DNA from: Chloroflexota bacterium
Lineage (GTDB): Bacteria > Chloroflexota > Chloroflexia > Chloroflexales > Herpetosiphonaceae
Direction: 5' to 3'
DNA: 64,000 bases
Assembly (NCBI GenBank): GCA_020161265.1
Contig: JAIUOC010000009.1
Coordinates: forward strand, 310,001 to 374,000
Part shown: one piece after another, positions 32,761 to 45,100 of the stretch
How the letters are laid out: each line of letters begins with the position of its first letter
How positions within the stretch are numbered: position 1 is the stretch's first letter
The notes under the pieces: model-generated
What the model was told of the DNA's origin: nothing
Database searches by the model: none
Seen by the model: only the letters and a program-made list of their open reading frames with translations
Program-made: the position numbers and the translations under genes

Positions 32761-33273
32761 CTACGAATCTAAGGTTTTCAGCATTGTTTGGACGAAATCA
32801 ATCGCTATTTTGGGTGGCAGGCTTGAGCGCGGCCAAGTTCGCTGATGAATAATGCTATAGCCACGTGGGTTGAGCAAGATCATCGAACAAGCATAGCCAC
32901 CAGTCCAAGCAAAAAACGGTTGCTCAACCAATTTAATGCATTCGGCGCTAAATTTACGGGCGCTCACGGCAACCGTAACTGCATTCGGAAGATGCAAGCG
33001 TAGCCAGCGTTTCCGCACAAAATTAGCCTCGACCAAGGTTAATTGGGCCAAATTGGCTTGTTCTAAGGCATAGGCTTGATGCTCAGGCTCAATCGCCAGC
33101 CGATCAAAATCCCAAAAAGCGAGATCATTGGTCACTTTGCCAATTAGTGGCAGCGGCGCAACCCAACGCAGATGCACATCGGCAGCCTGCGGGTTGGTTT
33201 GCATCGGACGAGTATAATCCATACCTCGCCGTTCCAGCCAGCGGGTTAATTGGTCAAAGAAGTAATAATTCAT
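32761..33273 (-). CDS. Unknown protein coupled to the ArsB-type permease
   Basis: I do not recognise this 170-residue protein. It is cytosolic by appearance, with FFDQLTRWLERRG at the start and WDFDRLAIEPEHQ in the middle, then KRWLRLHLPNAVTVAV. The ATG at 33273 overlaps the permease stop as ATGA; an upstream TTG at 33291 is less likely. The coupling suggests it works with the permease. It is followed after 11 bases by the esterase gene. Confidence 0.6.
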   Translation of the reverse strand: MNYYFFDQLTRWLERRGMDYTRPMQTNPQAADVHLRWVAPLPLIGKVTNDLAFWDFDRLAIEPEHQAYALEQANLAQLTLVEANFVRKRWLRLHLPNAVTVAVSARKFSAECIKLVEQPFFAWTGGYACSMILLNPRGYSIIHQRTWPRSSLPPKIAIDFVQTMLKTLDS

Positions 33274-34529
33274 GCCATCAGCCACATCCAAAATGTACCA
33301 ATTAATAAGGATGGTAGCACAAACAGCAAGCCCAATTTAAAGTATTGTTTGGCACTAATTTCCAGACCCTTGCGCCGTAAAATCACCAACCACAGCATGG
33401 TAGCCAACGAGCCAACAATCGTTAAATTTGGCCCAAGGTCAGCCCCAAAAATGGTGGCATAAATCAAAGCAGGCTCGGGCGTGCTGGGCAAATGTTCAAG
33501 GGTCGAGGTCATCACCAAGGTCATTGGCACATTGTTGATCATATTCGAGCCAAGCGCACTACCGAAAATCACCCGCGCAATATTGCCCAAACTCGCGCCG
33601 CTGCCCTGTAACAAACTCGCGCCAAAGCGTTCAGTCCAGCCTAATTGCTCAATCGCCCGTACAACCAAAAACATGCCGCTAATAAAGCCAAACAATGCTG
33701 GTGATAATTCATGTAAGGCTTGTTTGGGTTTAAACGTGCCGTTCCACCAACTAATTGCCGCTAAGAGAGCGGCCCCAGCCAAAGCCACAAAGGCCAATGG
33801 CACATGCCACAACGAGCCAGCCACATAGGCCACAGCGATGCTTGCCAAGCCAAAAAGGGTTGCCCGATAAAGGCGTGGGTTGGCGATAGTTAAATCATCA
33901 AGCAGCGCCAAATCATAGCTGCCCTGCAAATCGCGCCGAAACAACCAGGCAAATAGCCCAATATTCCAGCCAATACACACCAGCGATGGCACCAACAAAT
34001 AGGCCCAATATTCTAGCAACTCACGATTAAAGCGGGTTAGCACCAAAATATTAATCGGGTTGGAAACGGGCAGCAAAGTCGAGGCAGTATCGGCAATAAA
34101 GGTACAAGCAAACATAAATGGCAAAGCTGGCAAGCGTAAACGGCTGGCCAAAGTCCAAACCACTGGGGTTAAAATCAAGGCTGTCGCATCATTGGAGAGC
34201 ACCGCCGTAATCAGCGTGCCCACCAAAAATACTGCCAAATATAAACGCTGTGCTGAGCCATTGGCCCAACGCGCCGCCTGTAACGCCAAGGCTTGAAACA
34301 CCCCAGCTTGCTCGGCAAAAAAGGCAATCAGCATCAAGCCCACAAAAAAACCATACACATTCCATTCGCGGACAAGCGTCGGCAAAATTGCCTTCAGTGG
34401 CAAAATCCCGACCAATAACATGGCAACTGCGCCAAGTAACGCGACCCAAGCTTCCGAAATATTGCGCGGACGAACCATCACGCCCAAGAGCGTGGCCCCA
34501 AAAATTGTTCCACCAAGTAGCAGTTGCAT
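33270..34529 (-). CDS. ArsB/NhaD-superfamily anion permease
   Basis: This 419-residue protein has about eleven membrane segments and belongs to the ion transporter superfamily with ArsB, NhaD and SLC13-like members. Diagnostic words are VLSNDATALILTPVVW in the first half, LLPVSNPINILVL in the re-entrant loop and SALGSNMINNVPMTLVM in the matching position of the second half. These show the two inverted repeats. Arsenite or another anion may be the substrate, but no arsR or arsC gene is nearby. It heads a leftward run of permease, unknown protein, esterase and GT1 genes. Confidence 0.83.
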   Translation of the reverse strand: MQLLLGGTIFGATLLGVMVRPRNISEAWVALLGAVAMLLVGILPLKAILPTLVREWNVYGFFVGLMLIAFFAEQAGVFQALALQAARWANGSAQRLYLAVFLVGTLITAVLSNDATALILTPVVWTLASRLRLPALPFMFACTFIADTASTLLPVSNPINILVLTRFNRELLEYWAYLLVPSLVCIGWNIGLFAWLFRRDLQGSYDLALLDDLTIANPRLYRATLFGLASIAVAYVAGSLWHVPLAFVALAGAALLAAISWWNGTFKPKQALHELSPALFGFISGMFLVVRAIEQLGWTERFGASLLQGSGASLGNIARVIFGSALGSNMINNVPMTLVMTSTLEHLPSTPEPALIYATIFGADLGPNLTIVGSLATMLWLVILRRKGLEISAKQYFKLGLLFVLPSLLIGTFWMWLMA

Positions 34530-34813
34530 GATCTTCCTATTAAATGAGGGGTTAGTTGTCAGGGTTCAGATTTTTAACCGCGAAGCATTTATGGTACTAG
34601 GCTTTTGGCTATAGAATTAATAACTTATAGACATACCAATAAATCTCCGATAGTCTATAGCCCATAGCCATTTTTTAGCCACGAATTGCCCGAATTCCAC
34701 AAATTGATCGCCACATAGCCCAAAGCCTTGAGCCAATAGCCCCATTCTCTAAGCCCTATATATTCTAAGGTTTTTTCCGATCCCCAACCCCCGACAACCG
34801 ATCCCCAGCATAT
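34530..34813. other. Intergenic spacer with repeat fragments
   Basis: No gene is seen. It contains an ACCGCGAAG fragment (about 34579), runs of CTATAG- and AGCC-type words in variable copies, and a reverse-oriented GATCCCC repeat tract at 34779-34806 of the same family as at 9567 and 22742. Confidence 0.5.
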
Positions 34814-34847
34814 AAAAAAACCGCCAACCACAGCCGTGGTGACGGTT
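34814..34847 (-). terminator. Terminator of the signalling operon
   Basis: On the minus strand a stem of about 12 bp with one bulge (AACCG-CACCAC paired with GTGG-CGGTT) is followed by seven T residues, 25 bases past the hydrolase stop. Confidence 0.8.
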
Positions 34848-34872
34848 GCTACGAATCATCGTTTTTAAGCGC

Positions 34873-35706
34873 CTACAAATACTCGAATTGGCTAATCCGT
34901 CGCCGCCACTCTTCCTTAATTTGGACAGTGTTTGCGCCACGACTGGTAAAGAAATCGAGAATCAAGCGGTTGAACTGCGAATTAATATCCAAGAATGGAA
35001 AGTGGGTACTATTTTCCATTGTCAGCACTTGGTGTTCAATCGCCGCAGTTTCAAACAATTGAGCATGATCGCGGGCAACAATTTGATCATTGCCACTATA
35101 AATGCCCAAAGTTGGGGTTTTGAGTGTTTCAAGGGTCGAGCGCAAGTCAGCTGCTAGCACCGAATCAAACACCCGCTGAATCACATCGCCCGAAGTAGCG
35201 TTGGTATCTTCCAGCACTTCGCGATAGGTGTCATCATCGATTTTGATATTTTTGAGCAGCTTGCTCCACGTTTCATTGGGGTTCGATTTGCCCATCAAGC
35301 GCGAAAGCGTGCTGGGCTTCACCAAGGTGCTCAACGGCTCGCCATACACGGGCATGTTCGAGGTGATCACTTTGATAAAACTATTGGGAGCTTGCGCCGC
35401 CGCCCGAATTGCCACCATGCCGCCAAGGCCATGGCCAACCAGGTTGGTGCGAACCATCCCCAATTCGCGCATAAAGGCTAAAAGTTGCTCAACATAGGCA
35501 TCGATATTGTAGGTACCGATCGATCGATCCGAATCGCCAAAACCCCAAAAATCGAGAGCATAGGCCCGAAAGCGATCGGAGACCATCTCCATCGATGGAA
35601 CCCAATAGCGCCAAGAGCCAAGCCAACTATGCAAGAAGATAATTGGCTGACCACGGCCAAAAACCTCGTAATGCACGACCCGATTTTCGATAAAAATTGC
35701 ACTCAT
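34873..35706 (-). CDS. Alpha/beta hydrolase lacking the nucleophile serine
   Basis: The 277-residue protein has a full alpha/beta-hydrolase fold: PIIFLHSWLGSWRYW (oxyanion strand), ALDFWGFGDSD, and the elbow LVGHGLGGMV. The consensus elbow is G-x-S-x-G, but position 93 is glycine (codon GGC). The other triad members appear present in GIYSGNDQIV and NSTHFPFLD. I infer loss of classical esterase activity and perhaps a binding or sensing role, by analogy with non-catalytic hydrolase-fold receptors. It is the last gene of the signalling operon and overlaps the response regulator by 4 bp. It is cytosolic, without a signal peptide. Confidence 0.85.
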   Translation of the reverse strand: MSAIFIENRVVHYEVFGRGQPIIFLHSWLGSWRYWVPSMEMVSDRFRAYALDFWGFGDSDRSIGTYNIDAYVEQLLAFMRELGMVRTNLVGHGLGGMVAIRAAAQAPNSFIKVITSNMPVYGEPLSTLVKPSTLSRLMGKSNPNETWSKLLKNIKIDDDTYREVLEDTNATSGDVIQRVFDSVLAADLRSTLETLKTPTLGIYSGNDQIVARDHAQLFETAAIEHQVLTMENSTHFPFLDINSQFNRLILDFFTSRGANTVQIKEEWRRRISQFEYL

Positions 35707-36083
35707 GCCCGCGTACTCAACAATTCGCGCACCCGACCAATGAGTGTTGCTGGGGCATAGGGCTTGAGCATATACTCAGTCGCGCCTGATTCCCAGCCTT
35801 CCTCAATTTCGGTTTTTTGCCCTTTAGCCGATAGCAAAATAATTGGTGTCGAAGCAAATTGTGGATACTTGCGCAACTCACGACATGCTTCGTAGCCAGT
35901 CATCCGTGGCATTTTAATATCAAGAACCAGCAACTCTGGAGTAACCTGAAGGGCTAGTTCAACCGCTTCTGCTCCATTATGTGCTTCGATCACCTCAAAC
36001 CCGCCAAGGCTCCGCAGGCTGAAGCTGGTCATAAACAGCACATCTGGCTCATCGTCTGCAACGAGAATTTTGATCATGCCCAT
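35703..36083 (-). CDS. Single-domain response regulator (CheY-like)
   Basis: The 126-residue receiver domain has the acidic pair in VADDEPDV (Asp10, Asp11), the phospho-acceptor Asp55 in LVLDIKMP, a Ser/Thr position in LLSAKG and the conserved Lys in MLKPYAP. There is no output domain. The ATG at 36083 follows AGGAGC. It lies 24 bases after the giant kinase and is its most likely phosphorylation target. It overlaps the alpha/beta hydrolase gene by 4 bp. Confidence 0.93.
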   Translation of the reverse strand: MGMIKILVADDEPDVLFMTSFSLRSLGGFEVIEAHNGAEAVELALQVTPELLVLDIKMPRMTGYEACRELRKYPQFASTPIILLSAKGQKTEIEEGWESGATEYMLKPYAPATLIGRVRELLSTRA

Positions 36084-36107
36084 CGAAGCTCCTGTGTTCT
36101 GCCGATG

Positions 36108-39100
36108 CTAGACCTCATCACGTTCGCCTAAGTCGGGGCGTGGTTGCACTTCTGGTAGCGAGAAGCTGAATGTACTGCCCTCACCATAGATACTTTGCAC
36201 CCACATATCGCCATTATGCAATTCGATAAACGACTTAGCGATGGAAAGCCCTAAGCCTGTGCCGCCAACTTCATCACGTAGGGGACTATCGGCTCGATAG
36301 AATCGTTTGAACATGCTCTTTTGTTGCTCGGCTGTCAAACCGACCCCGGTATCTTTGACATCAAGCTGGATCATTTTGTCTTCGTTGATGAAGGTGCGGA
36401 TTATCACATCGCCACCAGCGTAGGTATACTTGATCGCATTCGAAACCATGTTCGTCAAGACCTGTCCAATCCGCTTACTATCATACTCGATTAATGGCAA
36501 TGTGTCGTCAAGCTCGAGTTTCAGCGTCATATTCTTCTTCTCGATCTCAAGGCCCCATGTCGCCACGATATCGCGTACCAATTGGTTGATTTGGTTCGGC
36601 GCAGTGTTCAAGACGATCTTGCCTGCTTCCAAGCGCCCAATTTCTAACAGGTCTTCGACCAAGCCCACCATGCGCATTGCATTGGTCTTGACGGTGTTCA
36701 ACATTTCGCGTTGTGGGTCGGAGAGTTGACCAACTGCACCGAGCAAGAGCAAATCGACAAAGCCGCGAATTGGGGTAAGTGGTGTGCGCAACTCGTGCGA
36801 AACCGTAGCCACAAAGTCGCGTTTAGCTCGATCGGCTTCAACTTCACGGGTGATATCGCGCAAGACCACCACAACCCCGAAGCGTGAGCTTTCTTCGCCA
36901 ACCACTGGGGCAAAGTTGGCCGCAATCGATTGGCCTGGCAATTCGATCATGCTGCGATGCACGCCTTCGGAGCGTTGCACCACCTGAATACCTTCGTGCA
37001 AACCAGCATACAGCAGCAACGAACGGCCTTCTTCGTGGAGTTCTTCTTCGTTGCGCGGAGCCGCCACCACTTGCAAGCTGTTGTGCATCACTTCCGAGCG
37101 TGGAATCCGCAGCACATCTTCGGCGGCTGGATTATACAGAATGATCTTCTCGGTTTGGTGGTCGAGCACCATAACCCCTTCCGAAACACTCTGGAGAATA
37201 GCGGCGGTCTTGCTAGCTTCTTCGCGTTGTTGCCACATCGCATCAGAGAGTCGGTCAGCCGAATCATAAACCAAGGTGTAAAGGTCGGCGTTGTGCAAGG
37301 CCGAAGAAACTTCGCCGCCAATCGTCGAAAGGAAGCGCAGGTGATCTTGGGTGAAGAAGCCAATTTCGTTGCTATAGAGCATCAACACGCCTTGCGGTGC
37401 GTCGCTCGAAAGCAAGGGCACGGCAATCACCGAGCGTACATCGTCGCCGCGACCACTTTGAGCATTCGTCCAGCGCTCATCCAACCAAACATCGGAGATC
37501 ACCACGCCTTCGTTGTGCTCGATGATCCAGTTGGCCAAGCCTGGGTGTTGGAAGCGTACTCGCGTTTCGATTGATTTCAAGCCCAATTCTTCGTTGAGCA
37601 CTGCATGACACACCAAATCTTTGGATTCGCGGTCGAGCAAGAAGACCGCCCCACGTCGGACCATCAAGGCCGAAGCCGCGAGATCAAGTGTGCGCAACAA
37701 GAGTTCATCGCGGTCGAGGGTCGTCCCAAGTTCGGTTGCAATATTGTAGAGCGCTTCGACCCGTTCCTTTTCGCCCTTAAGTTCCAAAGTCCGTTGATCA
37801 ACAATTTCTTCGAGTTCAAGGTTGAAACGGCGAATTTGATCGAACAATTGAGCATTATTGATCGCTTGGCCAATTTGGGTTGCCAAAATCATCAAGCTCG
37901 AAATTGTGCGTTCGTTGAAGGTAAATGGTTCGTCCATCCCCACGAACACCACGCCGCGCAAACCTTCGCGCAACATTGGCAAGAAGATCGAGCCACGCAT
38001 GCCGATGCTATTGACGAATGGCGCTAAGCCTTCGTCGGTGCTGGCATCGAACAAGGCCAATGGATGGCCTGAGCGCAATGGCCGCAAAATTTCCATGCTG
38101 CCAACATCAAGCTCGTTGGTATCAGGCAGTTCCAATTCCATGTGGTCGCGATTGAGCGCCAACGAGTTGGTAATTGTGTAGCCATCGCCTGCAACCACGA
38201 TAATTCCGCCGAAATCGGCCCGCGACATTTCGATTGCGCTCGAAGCACTGATCGCCATCAATTCGTCGATTTCCAAGGTACTGGCCAAGGAAACGCTGGT
38301 TTCTGAAAGCGTCGAAAGTTCGCGCACGCTTTGGCGTGATTCCGAGAAGAGCCGCGCATTTTCTAGGGCTTGGGCGGCTTGCGAGGCAATCGTGAGCAAC
38401 AATTGCACCAATTCATCGCTATAGGCATTATCCTGCTCATAGCTTTGAACCGTCATAACCCCGACAACCTTATCAGCGGCGATCAGCGGAATCCCTAGCC
38501 ATGAACGAGCCATATCGCCAACTTGATCGACCTTCATTTCGGTCATGCGTTCGGCGATATGTGGGCCTTGCAGCAACAATGGTTGGCGCTTACGAATGAC
38601 ATATTCAGTCAAGCCATTTACGCCGCGCTGTGGCATGACGTTGATTGCATGGCCATATTCGTAATACAGCGGGAAGGTCACTTCTTTATTGCGCTCATCA
38701 TACAGCGCCAGATAGAAGTTTTCGGTTTTGACCAACTTGCCAGTTTGCTCGTAAATCACCCGCAGCAAGTCGTCGAAACGCACCGTTGAACTCAAGGCTT
38801 GACCGATATTGTTCAAGGTGTTCAAGCGCTGAATCGATTGTTCGCGTTCGGAGAATAGGCGAGCATTGGCAATCGCCGCGCCTGCCTGCGCCGCCACCGT
38901 GGTGACGAAGCTCATATCATATTCAGAGAACGAATATTCTTCATAGCTCTGAATATTGATAATCCCAATTACATCAACGCCAACCACAATTGGCACAACC
39001 AGATACGATTGTTCAATCTCACCTTGGCCACCAACCCGCATGGCGCTGGTTTCCGAGGTGATTTGGGTTTGGGCATCACGATATTCGTTGGCCTCTTCCG

Positions 39101-42100
39101 AGGTATTCAGCAACAACGGCTGGCGATGCTCGATAACCCACGCTGGCACGCCAACCGACAATCGACGTGAACCAATCGTGACTGGTGCACCCCGATCATG
39201 AGCTTCGCGGAATTCCATCGAGTGGGTTTGCGGATCGTACAAGCCAATGAAGGCAGTGCTAACATCGACAATTTCGCCCAAACCAGCATACAAGCGTTCT
39301 AAGATTTCATCCAAACTAATGGTTGAGGTAATCCCTTGGCTGATGCGGTTAAGCGTATCCAATTCGCGAATCCGGCGCTCACGTTCGGTAAACAGCATGG
39401 CTTTTTGCACTGCTGCCGACGATTGGTTAGCCAATGATTCAAGGAACTGAAGTTGTGCCCGACTAAATGTGTTGGGTTGCGGGCTTTGAATGACAATCAC
39501 GCCCAACGGCTGATTGATATTCATCCCATAGGTTTGGCTACCCATGGTGATCGAAGCCGCAATCACCGATTCTGGCTCAATTGCATCGGGAATGCCCTCT
39601 AGCCGTGGCGAGAAGCGCTCATTCAATAAATCGCTGCTGCTGTTGAACATCAATGGACGTTGCTCAAACAACATCGTTTTGAGGAAGTTATTGCTCAACA
39701 CATGCGAAATCAACGAATAGGGCTGACCATTGCTAAAGCCAACCGTAGTCGAGATCATATTGGTTGGCGCATCGTAGAACACGATATAGGCATTGTCAGT
39801 ATTGTAGATTTCAGTCAAGCCTTTCAAAATTGAGCTAGCCAATTCCTCAGGCGAGAGCGTTGCAGTCATCGATTGGCTGATCGACGACAAAATTGCCGCT
39901 TCGGTTACTTGACGTTCGCGATCAGCAAACAAGCGGGCATTTTCAAGCGCGATTGCGGTTTGGCTGGCGACTGCTTGCAAGAATTGAATGGTTTCAGTGC
40001 TAAATGCCCGTTGATTTGGGCTTTGGATGGTGATAACCCCCAAAACCATATCGCCCAGCATAATCGGAATCCCGACCCACGAAGCCATCGGGGTGTCGTG
40101 GCCCAGCAAGAAACGCGAGGCATTGGCAGTTTCTTCGCTTGTGTTCAACACAATCGTGCGCCGACCGCGAATCACTCGGCTTAACACGCCTTCAGCCAAC
40201 GCTTGCGGCTCTAGCCGCTCCTCACGGCCAGCATTCATCACCACTGGGAAGGTCAGCACATTATGATCGCTGTCGTAGAGCACGATGAACGAGTAGCGCG
40301 TATCGACCACACTACTCAAACGCAGGTGCAATTGGCGCAGCAAAGTTTGTGGATCAAGCGTCGAAGTGATCGCTTGGGTCACATCATTTAATGCTTGCAG
40401 CACCGTGATTTGGCGTTCGCGCTCCACGAACAGGCGGGTATTTTCAATTGCGATTGCCGCTTGGTCGGCCAAAGCACTCAACAGCGCCGTATCATCTTCG
40501 CTGAATAATGCTCCTGTGCCCGACATCACGCTCAGCACACCTAACAATTCATTGCGATAAACAATCGGCACACCCATAAAGACCGAGAGGCCATGGTCGC
40601 GATTGAATTCAGTATATTGTGAGATGATTGATGAATTGCCATCGGTGGCGCTGGTGGTCAGTGGTTTGCGTTGCTCAGCGACTGTACCAACCAAGCCCTC
40701 GCCGCGCTTGACCCGTAAGCCTTGCACAAAATCGCTTGGCAGACCCAACGAAGCTACTGGCTGGAGTTCTTCATCGCCAGTAAACAGAATCACAGTTTCG
40801 ATATTGAGTTGGCGACCCACCAAGCGCACCAAGGTATCTAAGACTTGGGTTGGTTCGTGGATTGAGCTAAGTGCTTGACCTGCTTCCAAGAGCACCGACA
40901 ATTCACCAACTTTGCGGCTCAGCACATGGGCTTGACGCTCAGTTTCAGCAAACAAACGGGCATTTTCCAAGCCTTGCGAAATCTGGTTGGCGATGGTTTG
41001 ACAGGTTTCAGCATCGCGTTGGCTAAAATGACGGCTCTCGCCAATATGATCAAGCCCAATCGAGCCAACCACTTCGCCCTTGACGATCAGCGGAACCAAC
41101 ATCAACGCCTGAATGCCCAATTGGTTGATCGTTTCGCGGAACGATTCAGTTAATTCGTGCTCAAGCGGCTTGTTGATCACCAATGGGCGACGATGGCGCT
41201 GCATCCATGGAATTGTGCCGTTGTTGGCAACCGGAACTTCGATGCTCAGATCGCCTTTGGGGAATTCGGCGCGGGTATAGCCAACTTGGGCTTCGTAATC
41301 AAAAATCACCAAGCGAGCTTGCGAAGCATCGGTCACTTGGGCCATTTCTTCAACCGCCAAATCGTAGAGCACTTGGGTATCAAGCGTCGAGGCGGTCAGA
41401 TCAGAAACGTGATTGATCAGCGCCAAACGTTCAGCTTCAGTTGCTAGTTGCTCCAAACCATCCTGAGTTTGGCTATACAACAACACATTTTGCATCCCCA
41501 ACGTTACCTGATAGGCCACGTTGATCAGCAATTGCAAATCACGTTCATCGAACATTGCTTGCTTATAGTGTTGAAGCAGTAAAATTCCCAGTGGTTCATC
41601 ACTGCTGGTGAGCAATGGCACACCCATCAACGATTGTGAAAGCACGGTATCGGCAGATTGCACCCGTGGGTGAATATCAGGATAGGCCTTCATTTCCTCG
41701 TCAACATGCTTGAACAGCAAAGGTTGACGATGCTCCAAAATCCAAGCAGTCAGCGAGTGTGGCGTAATCGGCGTAGCTTTGGGATATTGAATAATCAAGC
41801 CACGATCGATCACAAAGCTATGGCTACGCACCGTCAAATCACTATCGAAAACGCTGAGATTGAAGATATCAATCGGCAAGAATTCACGCAGCACGTTATA
41901 CACGCCTTGCATCAATTCATCAGCGTTCAAGGTTGAGCTGGTGACTTGGCCGACGCGGCGAATCACATCCAGCTCTTTAATTTGGCGATCACGTTCGTTG
42001 AACAGCTGAACCTTTTGCACGCCCAAACTAATGTGCGAAACCACGTTGGTTAAGAAGGCGACAGTTCGCTGATCAAAGGCATTTGGCCGATAATCTTGCA

Positions 42101-45100
42101 ACGAGAGCATCCCAATCGGTGCGCCGTCGCGAGCAATAATCGGCACGCCAATCCATGAGCGTGGCGATTTATTTTTGCCCTCGATTGGATTAGCCATTGG
42201 CTGAACGCCCTTTTGTTGCAATTCAGCTTTGTTAGTTACATCGGCCAAAATCAAGGGCGCACGATTTTGCACCACCCACGCGCTTGGGCTGCCTGGGCGT
42301 GGCTTACCACGTGGCGTTCGTTCGGCTGGCACACCTTCTTGGACTGCATAGCCATCGGTAATTTGGTCGTGCTCAGCATCGTAGATCATGGTGTAGAAGA
42401 CTGGAGCTGAAGTTACTTCTTGCAAGTATTCAGCGGTCAAGCCCAGCATTTCACTCAGATCAAGTGAGGCACTCATCAACTGGCCAATTTGGCTAATTGC
42501 ATCCAACTCGCGAATTTGGCGTTCGCGGTCACCGAAGAGTCGGGCATTTTGCACCGCCAAGGCCACTTGGCTAGCGATCGTTTGCAGCAACTCAGCTTCG
42601 CGTTCGCTATAGATATTTGGCTCGTAGTGCTGAACCGAGAGCATCCCCACAGCGGTGTCATCGCGAATCTTCAGTGGCACGCCAACCCACGAGCGCACCC
42701 ATTTATCGGGGTTGCCAAAGCGCTTGATCGTATATTTACCCTCAATTTCTTGGGGCATATCACGGAAGACCAAGGGTTCAAGGGCATTGACAACATGGGC
42801 TGATGGTGAGTTGGGCAACAGTTTCTCGCGTTGCTCCTCGATGAAGAATTTGCCTTCTTCAACATTGACCCGCAGCACAATCTCGCCATGAGTTGGATCG
42901 TAGACGAAGCTATAAAAGACGTTCAATTCCAAGGTTGTGCGCAATGATTCGTAAACACCCTTGAGAATTTCGACAAAATCAAGCGTTGAATTGGTCAGGC
43001 TACCAATTTTGTTGATCAGCGCCAATTCATTCAAGCGCGATTGGGTATCGGTGTAGAGGCGCGAATTTTCAATTGCCACAGCCAATTGGTTGGCAATCGT
43101 ATCGAGCACTGCCGCATCGCGTTCGCCATAGCGCCCAGCTTCATTATGTTGCAGCGAAAGCACCCCACGCACCGTACCATCACCCAGCAACAGCGGCACG
43201 CCAATCCACGAACGCGGAACATCGGTGCTATTGCCTTCATCATTACGCGGTGGGCTATTATCCTCGTCATAATGAAATTCAGTGGTCATATCATTGAAAT
43301 ACAACGTTTTGCGCTGCTTGATGATTCGTGCCATCAACGAGCTTTCGTTAATTGGCCCATTGACCACATCGGGCATAAAGTGTTCGTCATCAATCGCCAA
43401 CGATTTGACCACACTATTGCGCTGGGTATCAAAAACTGCCAAATAGTAGGCGCGAATTGGCAGGTTTTCACGTAGCACATTGTAGACTTCACGCGCCAAA
43501 TCATTAAATTCGAGGCTAGCAGTTGCCGCACGGCTAATGCGGTTGATAATCGCCAGCTCGGCAATTTGGCGTGAACGCTGATCAAACAGCCAAGCATTTT
43601 CGATTGCAATCGCAGCTTGGTTGGCGAAAATTTCCAATGTTTCAACCGTGCGGCGGGTTGGCGCTTCGTGGGTAAACGGATCATCGACCGTCATGATCCC
43701 AATCAATTCGCGTTCGGTCGAGTAGAGCGGCACAAGCAGTTGATCGCCATCGTGCCAAGCATTCGAATCGCTGCCGCGGGTGATGTAATAGGCCCGACCA
43801 ATCCGATACTGGGGATCGAGCAAGGGGTGCACAGTTTCAATCGAAATATCTTCGCTGCGCAATTGTTCCAAATCAGAGAGCGCAATCCCTGCCCCAGCGG
43901 CAGTGCGCATAATCGTCGGATGCACCGGATCGATTAGATTGAACAAGACCATGCGATAGCCAGCGGCTTCGGTCACACTAAAGGCGATTTGCTCAAGCAG
44001 ATTGCTCAGCTCCATATCGGCCCGTAGCGCGTTACCGATTTCCAGCACTTCATTTAAGAGGCTAGCGCGTTGTTGCAACAATTCACGTTGCTTAACTTGC
44101 TCCTCATAGTGTTGGGCATTACCAATCGCCAAAGCGGCTTGGTCGGCCACAGCTCGGACGAAATCGAGCGCAGCGTGATCGAAGGAATAACCCTTAGCAT
44201 CGCCGGCAATAATTGCCCCAGCCACCCGATTTTCATACAAAATTGGAGCCATGAGCAACGAACGAATTTCGCCCCAGGCAATATTCGCTTCTAAGACGGT
44301 TACATCATCATAAATCAGGGCTTCGGCGCGTTGCATTGGCGCACTCAGCAAGCCATTATTCAGCAATGGTAGCGCCAACACGCCAGCAGCTTCGGATGAG
44401 TTGTAGCCAGTTTGCGCGATAACTTGCAGCGATTCATCCTCGTTATGTAGCACCACAATCCCATAGCCACAACCTGTAGCTTGGGTGATTTCGGTCAACA
44501 TCGCGGGCAGCAATTGCTCAAGCTGCAAGGTCGAGGTTAGTTCACGGCTAATGCGTTGAAGTGCCAAAAGCTCGCGTACCCGTTCGCGTAACACCTCGTC
44601 GGTGGCTTCGTAGCGTTGAACATTGCGCAACGCTTGGGCTGCTTGCGAAGAAATAATATTCAACAAGCGCTCATCTTCAGCATCAAACCGCCCAACCGTG
44701 CTTGAACCAAGCTCCAACGTCCCAATCAATTGATCGCCAATCAACATTGGCACGCCCAAGAATGAGCGGAAAGCCAAGCCGCTTTCAGTTTCGTGCGGAC
44801 GAATTGGCTTAACAATTTTTTGACGTTGCAAATCGTCGATGCGCAAGGTTGAGCGATGCCGCGCCAGCCAACCAGTCAAGCCTTGATCGATGCCATATGA
44901 ACCACCTTCGCTAGCATAGTGCTGGCGAGTGCGTGGGGTGGCAAATTGGCTATTCAAAACCTGATTTTGCGGATCGTAGAGACAAATTTCAAGGTCGATA
45001 TTATCAAAGAGCTGGACAACGCTTTCGCCGATGCTTTCGAGCGCAACTTGCAGGCTCACGCCTGAGGTCAATTTGGCGCTCAGCGATTGCAGCACTGAAA

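Noticed and set aside
36930-37574. A 214-codon plus-strand frame within the giant kinase gene
   Set aside because: Antisense shadow of conserved GAF/PAS sequence; no ribosome site and no recognisable domain.
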